Source: Tagaea sp. CACIAM 22H2 (GTDB taxonomy: Bacteria; Pseudomonadota; Alphaproteobacteria; CACIAM-22H2). From it: DNA of 64,000 nt. The first letter of the stretch is position 1; each line of letters begins with the position of its first letter. The notes under the pieces are model-generated. The model saw only the letters and a program-made list of their open reading frames with translations. It had not been told where the DNA came from and did not search any database. Shown one piece after another: positions 1 to 7,572 of the stretch. The position numbers were made by a program, and so were the translations under genes. Location: contig PVXE01000006.1 of assembly GCA_014444615.1 (NCBI GenBank), positions 56,609-120,608 on the forward strand, in the 5' to 3' direction.

Positions 1-100
1 CGGGCCCGTGCTGCTCGGTCGAGCCGATCGGCACCACGATGCCCTTCGAGCGGGACAGATAGTCCCGCACCTTGTGCCATGTCTGGAGTTCGAGGCGCAT
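1..100 (-). CDS. Creatininase family amidohydrolase (N-terminus only, cut by window edge)
   Basis: Thirty-three codons are readable from an ATG at 100 to the window edge. The peptide contains [13 protein letters not shown], the N-terminal signature of the creatininase/creatinine amidohydrolase family, where Glu and His bind the two metals of the active site. The family opens amide or lactam bonds, for example creatinine, or the formamide in riboflavin and F420 synthesis. It is the last visible gene of a minus-strand group, 14 bases after the CMD-family gene, so it is probably co-transcribed with it and with the amino acid ABC transporter. Exact substrate cannot be told from this fragment. Confidence 0.85.
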   Translation of the reverse strand, partial: MRLELQTWHKVRDYLSRSKGIVVPIGSTEQHGP

Positions 101-114
101 TCCGTCAGTCTACC

Positions 115-723
115 TCAAACATGCTCCCAATCGTCGAGCTTGTCGGTATTGGGCGGCGAGAAACCCAGCACGTCGCCCTGGGTGGTGACGCCCAAGCCGT
201 TCAGCAGGCGGTTGGAATAGTTGAAATAGGCGCAGACCTGATTGGCTTCGAAAATCTCGGCATCGCTCGCCCCGGCATTCCGCGCCGCAACGATATCGCT
301 CTCGGCCATGTTCTGCGGTTCGAGCGTCAGCTTGCGGACATAGCGCAGCAGCGCCAATTCCTTGCCCTCGAACATCTTCTCCGGCTGCACGGCGACGAAG
401 GCTTTATAGATCTTCTGGGCCTTCGCCTCGTCCTTAAGCAGGCGCGTGAGGCCCGCGAAGTGATGCGCGACCGAATAATCGCATTTATTGGCGAGGCTGG
501 TGTAGACGCCGAGGCACTCGAGGAACCAAACCGGCAGCGTGTTGCCGGTATGGTGCAGCACGCTTTTGTAAAGCGCGCTGTGCCCTTCCATCGTGTGCGG
601 GCGCAGCGAGTGGACCTTCATCACGTTGTCGATCTTGCCGCCCGGGCCCTTCACGCGATCGTAAAGCTCGCGCAGATAGCCGGTCGACTCGTCGTATTGA
701 AGCATTTGGATCCACGCTGTCAT
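115..723 (-). CDS. Carboxymuconolactone decarboxylase (CMD/AhpD-like) family protein
   Basis: A 202-residue, all-helical-looking protein resembling the AhpD-like/CMD-family peroxidase-related proteins. Instead of the classic CxxC pair it shows NKCDYSVAHH near residue 79, with a single Cys followed three residues later by Ser and then a double His, so a normal AhpD thiol relay is doubtful. The start is supported by GGAG nine bases upstream. It lies between the FAD oxidoreductase and the creatininase gene on the same strand. Function in the pathway is not known; such proteins often accompany catabolic oxidases and may handle a reactive by-product (inference). Confidence 0.7.
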   Translation of the reverse strand: MTAWIQMLQYDESTGYLRELYDRVKGPGGKIDNVMKVHSLRPHTMEGHSALYKSVLHHTGNTLPVWFLECLGVYTSLANKCDYSVAHHFAGLTRLLKDEAKAQKIYKAFVAVQPEKMFEGKELALLRYVRKLTLEPQNMAESDIVAARNAGASDAEIFEANQVCAYFNYSNRLLNGLGVTTQGDVLGFSPPNTDKLDDWEHV

Positions 724-738
724 CGTCCACTCCGTTGT

Positions 739-1986
739 TTAAAACCAGTGCCGGAATCGCAGCGGATCATAGGGCCGCAGATCGATTCCGGGGTCGCGAT
801 CTTCGATCAAAGCCGCCACGATCTTCGCGGTGATCGCGGCAAGCGTCGTGCCCAAATGCGCATGCCCGAAAGCGAGGATCGCCTTGGGGCTTGCGGGCGA
901 CCGGCCAAGCACGGGCAAGCCGTCGGGCAAAGACGGGCGGAAACCCATCCAGAAGCTGGCGTCGCCGGCGTTCAAGCCCGGCAGCAGCGCTTTGGCATGG
1001 CCGATCAGCATCTCCGCGCGGCGCATATCGGGCGGCGCGTCGAGCCCCGCGAATTCGACCGTGCCCGCCAAGCGCAGGCCGGTGTTCATCGACGTGACGG
1101 CGTATTTGCCCTCTCCGTCGATCATCTGGGCGGGCAGTTCGACGCCGGGTGCGGGCAAATGCGCGTGATAGCCGCGCTCCACATCCAACGGCACGCGCGC
1201 CCCCAGCTTGGTCGCAAGGGTTTGCGAGTTTGCTCCCAGCGCCAGCACGAACTGCCTGGCGTGGAACAGGCCGTTCTCCGTCACCAGCGCGATGCCGTCG
1301 CTGATCGGCGCCACATCGACGATCTTCGCCCGCTCGATCCGCCCGCCTTTCGCCAGAAACGCGGCGGCGAGCCCATCGCACAGCGCGCCGGGATCGGCAA
1401 AATGCCCCGCACCCGGCGCATAGACCGCGTGGCGATAATTCTCCGACAGCATCGGCGCGAAACGGCGCAAGGCCGGCGCGTCGAATTCTTCCAGCGCTAC
1501 GCCGCGCCGGCGGCGGAAGGCGTGCGCGGCTTCGGCCCCGTCCCGGCTCGCTTGGCTTGCATAGACGTATAGCAAGCCTTGCGCACGGATTAGATGGTCC
1601 ACGCCGGCCTCACAGGCGAATTCACGCCAATCCTCCATCGAATTCAGCGTCAGGGCGGCCAGCGCCTTCGACATATCCTCCGCGCGTCGTGCCGACAGCG
1701 CGAAGCGCAGCAGCCAAGGCAGCAAGGCGGGCAAATAGACGGGCCGGATCGCCAAGGGCGACAACGGATCGGCCAGCATCGACGGTACGGCGCGCAAGGT
1801 CGAATACGTCGCCAAGGGCGCCACCCAGCCCGGCGTGATGCCGCCCGCATTGCCCCAGGACGTGCCCCGCCCCGGCGCCGGGTCGAACAACGCAACCTCG
1901 TGCCCGCGCGCGGCCAGCGCGAAGGCGCAGGAAAGGCCGACCACGCCGCCGCCGGCGATCGCGATCGCCGCCCGACCGGCGCTCAT
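739..1986 (-). CDS. FAD-dependent amino acid oxidoreductase, DadA-like
   Basis: A 415-residue protein beginning MSAGRAAIAIAGGGVVGLSC, with the Rossmann dinucleotide-binding motif GGGVVG followed by an acidic residue after the second strand, and the SWGNAGG segment typical of the D-amino acid dehydrogenase (DadA)/glycine oxidase family. Such enzymes oxidise an amine to an imine/keto acid with FAD. The C-terminal LGTTLAAITAKIVAAL region is the second FAD-contacting block. The ATG at 1986 overlaps the stop of the upstream permease (ATGA), which fixes the start and shows translational coupling to the amino acid transporter. The imported amino compound is thus the likely substrate (inference). Confidence 0.85.
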   Translation of the reverse strand: MSAGRAAIAIAGGGVVGLSCAFALAARGHEVALFDPAPGRGTSWGNAGGITPGWVAPLATYSTLRAVPSMLADPLSPLAIRPVYLPALLPWLLRFALSARRAEDMSKALAALTLNSMEDWREFACEAGVDHLIRAQGLLYVYASQASRDGAEAAHAFRRRRGVALEEFDAPALRRFAPMLSENYRHAVYAPGAGHFADPGALCDGLAAAFLAKGGRIERAKIVDVAPISDGIALVTENGLFHARQFVLALGANSQTLATKLGARVPLDVERGYHAHLPAPGVELPAQMIDGEGKYAVTSMNTGLRLAGTVEFAGLDAPPDMRRAEMLIGHAKALLPGLNAGDASFWMGFRPSLPDGLPVLGRSPASPKAILAFGHAHLGTTLAAITAKIVAALIEDRDPGIDLRPYDPLRFRHWF

Positions 1987-2894
1987 CGGTGTTTGCCCAT
2001 CCGCGATTCCAGCCGTGCGAAGGCCAGCGACAGCGACCAGCACAGCAGGAAATAAAGCACGGCGATGATGATCCAGGTTTCGAACAGGCGCGTTGTCGTC
2101 GCCGCGACCTCGTTGCCCAGGAACGTGAGATCCTGGATCGAGATCAGCGACACAATCGACGTGTCCTTGACCAGCGAAATGAACTGCCCCGCGAGCGGCG
2201 GCAACGTGCGTTGGATCGCCTGGGGCAGCACGACAAGGCGCAATGTCTGCACGCGCGTCAACGCCATCGCCTTCGACGCGTCCCACTGGCCGCGCTCGAT
2301 CGACTGGACGCCCGCGCGCACGATCTCGGTCACGTAGGCGCCTTCGAACAGCGCCATGCAAAGAATCGCCGACAGGATCGCGGGCAGCAATCGCGCGGGC
2401 CCGAAAAGCATTTCGATCGTCGCGATCGTGGCGGGCGACGCATTGCGCAACGTCACGTCGATGCCGATCAGGGGAACGATCTGGCTGGTCAGAAAGAAAT
2501 AGACGATGAAGACGAAAACGAGGGGCGGCATGTTGCGTACCAGCTCGACATAGGATCCCGCGACCAGCCGGAAGAACAGCGATTGCGAGATGCGCGCGAG
2601 GCCCATCACCGCGCCGATGATCGCCGCGCCGATCGCCGACCAGATGGCGATGCGGATCGTCGTCCACAGGCCGATCAGGATCAGATTGGGAACCCAGGCT
2701 TCCTTCGCTTCGTCGTAGCGCAGGATGAAGGGCCAGACCCGCGACCAATTCCAATTGTAATGAAGCACGGTGTTCGCGCGCCAAACCAGATAGGCGCACG
2801 CGGCCGCTACGACGGCCAGGATGACCGCGTCGAGCAGACGAAAGCGCCGCCGGTTTTCGACCGGCGGCGCCATTGCGGTGTCGTTCGAACTCAC
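1983..2894 (-). CDS. Polar amino acid ABC transporter permease
   Basis: A HisM/GlnP-type inner-membrane permease of about 303 residues. It has an N-terminal membrane helix (LLDAVILAVVAAACAYLVW), several more hydrophobic segments, and the family hallmark VELVRNMPPLVFVF. The EAA loop, which docks the ATPase, reads GQWDASKAMAL...VVLPQAIQRTLPPL. The chosen GTG start at 2894 overlaps the stop of the binding-protein gene by four bases (GTGA). An ATG at 2873 is the alternative. It belongs with the binding protein and the second permease, but no GlnQ/HisP-type ATPase gene is present nearby. Confidence 0.9.
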   Translation of the reverse strand: MSSNDTAMAPPVENRRRFRLLDAVILAVVAAACAYLVWRANTVLHYNWNWSRVWPFILRYDEAKEAWVPNLILIGLWTTIRIAIWSAIGAAIIGAVMGLARISQSLFFRLVAGSYVELVRNMPPLVFVFIVYFFLTSQIVPLIGIDVTLRNASPATIATIEMLFGPARLLPAILSAILCMALFEGAYVTEIVRAGVQSIERGQWDASKAMALTRVQTLRLVVLPQAIQRTLPPLAGQFISLVKDTSIVSLISIQDLTFLGNEVAATTTRLFETWIIIAVLYFLLCWSLSLAFARLESRMGKHR

Positions 2895-3724
2895 TGGGCC
2901 TGCTGGTCGCGCCACGTACGCCCTTTGAACCAATAGGCTTGGCGTTCCTCCAGCCAGCCGTCGAGCTGGCGGGCCTGGATCCAGTTGTTGAGGAAGTTGA
3001 GCGAGTCCGGATCGCCCTTGCGCACGGCCATCGCATCGGCCTGCTTGACCAGCGGATTTTCGAAGGGCTGGAACAGCGTCGCCTCGTTGTCGAGCACGGC
3101 GAACAAGGGGCGCGGCACCGTGCCGACCATCGCGTGCGCGCGGCCGTTGGTGACTTCGAGCAGCGCTTGGGCGTCGTCGTCGAACAGACGCAACGTCGCA
3201 TTCGGGAACAGGCGCTGCGCGGCGGATGCGGCCGACGAGCCGCGGCGCGTGACCAGCGTGACATTCGGCTTGTTGAAATCCGCGACGGTCTTGAAGTTGC
3301 CGGCGAGCGCCTTGTTGGCCGCGACGTCCACACCCGTCGCCGAATAGGGCGACGTGAAGTTGACGGTCAGATTGCGCGCCGGGGTAATCGTCATGCCGCC
3401 GATGATGAAGTCGAACTGGCCGGCGATGAGGGCCGGAATGATTCCGTCCCAAGCGGTCGGGACGAGCTCGACCTTCACGCCCATATCCTCGGCCAGCTTT
3501 TTGGCGACGTCGACTTCGTAGCCGATCAAATCGCCCGATTTCGAGCGGAACGCCCACGGCACGAAGGTCGACAGGCCGACGCGCAAAGCGCCGCGCTTCT
3601 TGATCTCCTCGATGGCACTGGTTGCGGACAACGCCGCGCGCGCGTCCTGCGCCTTGGACGCCATCGGCGCCATCACCGCCGCGACGGCGATCGCCGTCAG
3701 GGCCAATTTCCTCAATCCGAACAT
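2891..3724 (-). CDS. Amino acid ABC transporter substrate-binding protein (SBP_bac_3)
   Basis: A 277-residue periplasmic binding protein with a Sec signal peptide (basic MFGLRKLA, hydrophobic core, cleavage after SKAQ around residue 26). The mature part opens with the family block GALRVGLSTFVPWAF and continues with DLIGYEVDVAKKLAEDMG, WDGIIPALIAGQFDFIIGGM and ITPARNL. This is the polar amino acid binding fold related to HisJ/GlnH. A strong GGAGGGG ribosome-binding site sits just before the ATG. Its stop overlaps the GTG of the next permease gene. The ligand is probably an amino acid or small amino compound feeding the downstream FAD oxidoreductase. Confidence 0.92.
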   Translation of the reverse strand: MFGLRKLALTAIAVAAVMAPMASKAQDARAALSATSAIEEIKKRGALRVGLSTFVPWAFRSKSGDLIGYEVDVAKKLAEDMGVKVELVPTAWDGIIPALIAGQFDFIIGGMTITPARNLTVNFTSPYSATGVDVAANKALAGNFKTVADFNKPNVTLVTRRGSSAASAAQRLFPNATLRLFDDDAQALLEVTNGRAHAMVGTVPRPLFAVLDNEATLFQPFENPLVKQADAMAVRKGDPDSLNFLNNWIQARQLDGWLEERQAYWFKGRTWRDQQAQ

Positions 3725-3758
3725 GCTCCCCTCCTTTTGTGGGACATGGCTTCCCGCC

Positions 3759-4562
3759 TCAACCTCTGAGGCGGGCTTCGAGAAGCCGCACCGCCTGCGA
3801 CATCGCGACGGTGACGGCGAGATAAAGGCCGGCGACGACCAGCCAGATTTCGAACGTCATGAACGTATCGGCGATGACGTTGCGCCCTTCATTGGTCAAA
3901 TCGAACACGGCGATGACCGACACGATCGCCGAATGCTTGACGAGCGACACGCCAAGCCCCGTCAGCGGCGGCAACACCACGCGCAAAGCTTGGGGCAGCA
4001 CGACGAAGCGATAGATCTGGCCGGGACGCAACGCCATCGCGCGCGCCGCTTCCCACTGGCCTTTCGGCACGGCTTCGATGCCCGCGCGGAAAATCTCCGC
4101 CGCGAAAGCGCCCTCGAACACGGCCAAGCACAGCACGCCGGTCCAATAGCGATCGATGCCAAGGATCGGCGACAGGATGAAATAGAAGATATAAAGCTGC
4201 ACGAGCAGCGGCGTGTTGCGGATCGCTTCGATATAGACCCGCGACAAGCCTTCGCCTGCGATCGAGTTCGACCGGCGCAGCACCGCGACGACCAAGCCGA
4301 TGACGACGGTCAACAACAGCGCCAGCGCGCTGATCTGCAGCGTAACGATCAACCCCTTCAGCAAGGGGCCAAGCCAGATCTCGCCGTCGATCTCGCGATA
4401 GAGATAGCGGGGAACGCGCGACCACTGCCAATTATATCCCATGCCTTGGGCGCCGCGCACCGCGACCCACAGCACGAAAGCGGCGAACAACAGGAACTGC
4501 GCCGTCTCGCCCACGCGCCGCCACGGGAACGCGTCGCGCGGCTTGGCGATGGCCCCGCTCAT
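3759..4562 (-). CDS. Polar amino acid ABC transporter permease (first gene of operon)
   Basis: A 267-residue HisQ/GlnP-like permease with EAIRNTPLLVQLYIFYF and the EAA loop GQWEAARAMAL...VVLPQALRVVLPPL. It starts at ATG 4562 with GAGG seven bases upstream. It is the promoter-proximal gene of the run permease, binding protein, permease, FAD oxidoreductase, CMD protein, creatininase. Both permeases share an aromatic YNW-Q/N-WSRV segment after the first helix, which suggests they form a heterodimer. The cognate ATPase must be encoded elsewhere or shared with another system. Confidence 0.9.
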   Translation of the reverse strand: MSGAIAKPRDAFPWRRVGETAQFLLFAAFVLWVAVRGAQGMGYNWQWSRVPRYLYREIDGEIWLGPLLKGLIVTLQISALALLLTVVIGLVVAVLRRSNSIAGEGLSRVYIEAIRNTPLLVQLYIFYFILSPILGIDRYWTGVLCLAVFEGAFAAEIFRAGIEAVPKGQWEAARAMALRPGQIYRFVVLPQALRVVLPPLTGLGVSLVKHSAIVSVIAVFDLTNEGRNVIADTFMTFEIWLVVAGLYLAVTVAMSQAVRLLEARLRG

Positions 4563-4835
4563 CGCGCCGCCTCGCTGTTCCGTCCGGCCGTTTGTTCCGT
4601 GCCGCTCAAATCGCGCCCCCCGACAGCCATCACAGTGAAACTAAAACGCCTTTCCGGCAACCGCTTCGCGCGGGTTTTCCCAGCAATTCTCTCGCCACAA
4701 AACCGGCTCATGCTGTCATCGCCGCCCCTCATGGCGCGCCGTATCGCGCTTGCCCGTGTGACGGCAACGGCACATGCTGTGCAAGCCAAATAAACTCCCG
4801 CGGCGCATAAAAGCATTTGAACGGAGGCGATGGCG

Positions 4836-6383
4836 ATGAGGGCGAGATTTCTCTCGGCGGTAATCCTGGCAGCGGGTTTGTATGCGCCGGCCACCGACGC
4901 GGCGGAACTGCGCATCGGCGTGGCGGCGGAAGCGACCTATGTCGATCCGCACGCGCAAGCCATCGGACCGAATTTCGAGTTGATGCTTCACATCTTCGAC
5001 ACGCTGGCGCGCGTCGGACCGAACGAGGAAATCCTGCCCGGCATCGCTCAATCCTGGCGCATCGTCGAGCCGCCGAATCTATGGGAGTTCAAGCTCCGTC
5101 CGGGATTAAAGTTCCACGACGGTGCGCCGTTGACCGCACACGACGTGAAATTCTCGATCGAGCGCGCGCCCAACGTGCCCGGCGCCCCGTCGACCTATAG
5201 CCGCAATCTGCGCAATGTCGATGCGGTCGAAGTCGTCGACGACTTGACCTTGCGGGTGCGCACCAAGCGGCCCGGCCTGCTGCTGCCCGCCAATCTCGCG
5301 CAGATCGCCGTCGTCGACCGGCGTATCGGCATGGACGCGGCGCCGCAGAGCTTCGCCGTTGGCAGATCCGCGAACGGCTCCGGCCCCTATCGCTTCGTCG
5401 AGTTTGTGCCGGGCGAGCGTGTGGTCCTCGAAGCCAATTCCGCCTGGGCGGACGGCAAGCCACGCTGGGATCGCGTGACGTTGCGCCTGTTGCGCAGCCC
5501 CGCGGCGCGCCTCGCCGCGATGCTGACCGGCGCCGTCGACGTCATCAACGATGTTCCGCCCGGCGATATCGAAAAGCTGCAACGCGAGGAACGCGTGGCG
5601 TTGTCCAGCGGCCTGTCCAACCGGGTTATATTCTGGGCAATGGACGTGGCGCGCGAAACCTCGCCCTTCGTGACGGCCAAGGACGGCAGCGCCATCACCA
5701 ATCCGATGCGCGACCCGCGCGTGCGCGAAGCGATGTCGCTGGCCGTCGATCGTCCGGCGATCGTTTCGCGGCTGATGGAGGGTGCGGCCGTCGAGGCAAG
5801 CCAGATCCCGCTCGAAGGTCATCCGGGCTTCCTCGCCGATCTGCGCAACCCCGCCGCCGACCTCAACAAGGCGCGCGCGTTGATGGCGGCAGCGGGTGTG
5901 GCGAACGGCTTTCGCCTCGCGATCCACACGACCAACGGCCGCTATCTCAACGACACCCGCCAGGCGCAGACGATCGCGCAGATGCTGGCGCGGATCGGGA
6001 TCGAAGCGAGCGTGCAGCCAACGCATATCGGCACATATTTCACCCAAGCGCGGAACAAGGAATTCTCGTTCATGATCGTCGGCTGGGGCCACACCTCGAC
6101 CGATCCGCTGCTGGTGATGCGCGAGACATTCCATTCGACCGCCGCCAACAACTACGGCAGCTGGGTCGATCCGGTCTCCGACAAGCTGCTCGACGACGCC
6201 GATGTGGAACTCGACCAGGCCAAGCGCGGACAGATGCTCGCCGAGGTCAGCAAACGCGCAGCTGCGGCGAACGTGATCCTGCCCTCGCATTACCAAGTGA
6301 ACTATTGGGCGACGCGCAAGGATCTGCGCTACATCCCGCGGCGCGACGAAGCGACCGTGGCCGAAAGCGTGGTGCCGCGTTAG
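4836..6383 (+). CDS. Peptide/nickel-type ABC transporter substrate-binding protein (SBP_bac_5)
   Basis: A DppA/OppA-family periplasmic binding protein of about 515 residues with a signal peptide (MRARFLSAVILAAGLYAP, cleavage near ATDAA). Family blocks include EATYVDPHAQ, LPGIAQSWRI, WEFKLRPGLKFHDGAPLTAHDVKFSIER and DPRVREAMSLAVDR. Two ATGs compete. The one at 4836 lies eight bases after GGAGG, while 4830 is only two bases away, so 4836 is preferred. No DppB/C/D/F genes are adjacent, so it is an orphan binding protein. Its stop overlaps the convergent aspartoacylase-like gene by four bases. Confidence 0.9.
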   Translation: MRARFLSAVILAAGLYAPATDAAELRIGVAAEATYVDPHAQAIGPNFELMLHIFDTLARVGPNEEILPGIAQSWRIVEPPNLWEFKLRPGLKFHDGAPLTAHDVKFSIERAPNVPGAPSTYSRNLRNVDAVEVVDDLTLRVRTKRPGLLLPANLAQIAVVDRRIGMDAAPQSFAVGRSANGSGPYRFVEFVPGERVVLEANSAWADGKPRWDRVTLRLLRSPAARLAAMLTGAVDVINDVPPGDIEKLQREERVALSSGLSNRVIFWAMDVARETSPFVTAKDGSAITNPMRDPRVREAMSLAVDRPAIVSRLMEGAAVEASQIPLEGHPGFLADLRNPAADLNKARALMAAAGVANGFRLAIHTTNGRYLNDTRQAQTIAQMLARIGIEASVQPTHIGTYFTQARNKEFSFMIVGWGHTSTDPLLVMRETFHSTAANNYGSWVDPVSDKLLDDADVELDQAKRGQMLAEVSKRAAAANVILPSHYQVNYWATRKDLRYIPRRDEATVAESVVPR

Positions 6384-7405
6384 GCCAAATACTCCGCCTC
6401 GCTGAAGTCGCGCGCCAGCCGATAGACGTAATCGCCGCGCGTGACGAGCGTGTTGGCGCGGCGGACCATGATCAGACCGTCATGGGGGGCAGCCAGCTCC
6501 GTCGAGGCGCGCTCGATCTCGCCGATCGGATGGATACGCGCGACCGGTTGGCCCTTGGTGACGCGGGCACCCAAGCCCACCAGCGGCTCGAACAAGCCGT
6601 CGAGCGGGGCCATGACCAGCGAGCCCGCGCCCGTCGGCGTGATCAGCTTCGTATCGTGAAAGCGCTCGCGCGGCGGCGCTTCCGGCAGCACGCCGAAGTG
6701 ATGCAGCAGGCGCATTAGGCCTTCGCGGCCGATGGCGAGGGCGTCGATATCGATCGACGCCGCGCCCGGGAATTCGGTTGCGACCATCGGAATGCCCATC
6801 CGGTCGCATTGCGCGGACATCGACCGGCTATCCGACGTCGCCATCGCGCAGACCGTATAAGGCAGGCCGAAAGCGCGCGCGCCGTCGAGCTTGCGCTTGC
6901 GCAGCGCCGCATCACCGCCGCCGTGCAGATAGACGCTGGGCACATACATGCCCGTCGTGCCGCCCGAATGCAGATCGGCGGCGGCATTCGTCATCGGCAG
7001 GACGACGCTGGTCAGGTAATGCGCGATCGCCGAAGTTGGGCTGCCGTCGGCATCGCCTGGAAAGGCGCGGTTGAGATTGCCCTGATCGAGCGGCGACACG
7101 CGCGAGGCCACCATCACCGCCGGGAAGTTCAGTGCGGGCAGCACGATCAAGCGGCCGGTGATGCGCGCGGGGTCGAGATTGCGGATCAGATCGTGCAGCA
7201 GGATCTGGCCTTCGTACTCGTCGCCATGCGTGCCCGCGGTCAGCAGCATCGTCGGGCCGTCACCGTTGGCGATAACCGCCAAAGGTATCGGAAGAATGCC
7301 AAAAGCGTAGCGATCGTCCGAATGCACGAGGCGCAAGAAACCCAACTGCTTGCCCTGGCGGGCATAGTCGATATCGGTCGTCAATCGCGTGCGCGCCTGG
7401 GTCAT
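6380..7405 (-). CDS. Succinylglutamate desuccinylase/aspartoacylase family zinc hydrolase
   Basis: A 341-residue metallo-carboxypeptidase-fold deacylase. The Zn site is visible as GTHGDEYEGQ (His and Glu ligands), with the later His in AAADLHSGG. VLPALNFPA and the SPLDQGNLNRAFPGD substrate-binding segment are also conserved. Related enzymes remove acyl groups from N-acylated amino acids, including DoeB in ectoine breakdown and AstE. The C-terminal part after about residue 260 is a beta-rich, lipoyl-like domain found in this subfamily. It converges on the peptide-binding protein gene. Substrate unknown; an N-acyl amino acid derivative is likely. Confidence 0.85.
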   Translation of the reverse strand: MTQARTRLTTDIDYARQGKQLGFLRLVHSDDRYAFGILPIPLAVIANGDGPTMLLTAGTHGDEYEGQILLHDLIRNLDPARITGRLIVLPALNFPAVMVASRVSPLDQGNLNRAFPGDADGSPTSAIAHYLTSVVLPMTNAAADLHSGGTTGMYVPSVYLHGGGDAALRKRKLDGARAFGLPYTVCAMATSDSRSMSAQCDRMGIPMVATEFPGAASIDIDALAIGREGLMRLLHHFGVLPEAPPRERFHDTKLITPTGAGSLVMAPLDGLFEPLVGLGARVTKGQPVARIHPIGEIERASTELAAPHDGLIMVRRANTLVTRGDYVYRLARDFSEAEYLA

Positions 7406-7515
7406 TCGCCCCTCCGTTCGAGGCCCCTACGATGACATTTCGTAAGCCGGCCGTTCAGTCTTTTTTGTGAGCGGCGTCATGAGTTTGCTTGATCCTTGGA
7501 TGAAACCAAACCGGC

Positions 7516-7546
7516 TTGCGCCAGCGGCCCGCGCGGCGCCTATACT
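7516..7546 (+). promoter_or_regulatory. Possible sigma-70 promoter for the molybdenum hydroxylase operon
   Basis: TTGCGC at 7516-7521 and TATACT at 7541-7546 are separated by 19 bases, slightly long. The TATACT box is good and lies about 27 bases before the ATG at 7573. If it is used, the upstream in-frame TTG at 7516 cannot be the start of the gene. Confidence 0.35.
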
Positions 7547-7572
7547 TTGGCACGCGGAGTGCACGCACATGT

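Noticed and set aside
79..1572. Long plus-strand open frame of 497 codons
   Set aside because: It is antisense to the CMD-family and FAD oxidoreductase genes, has shadow-frame composition rich in Arg/Ala/His/Gln and no recognisable domain.
1987..3333. Upstream extension of the FAD oxidoreductase frame
   Set aside because: The extension runs out of frame through the permease and binding-protein genes; the Rossmann motif begins right after the ATG at 1986.
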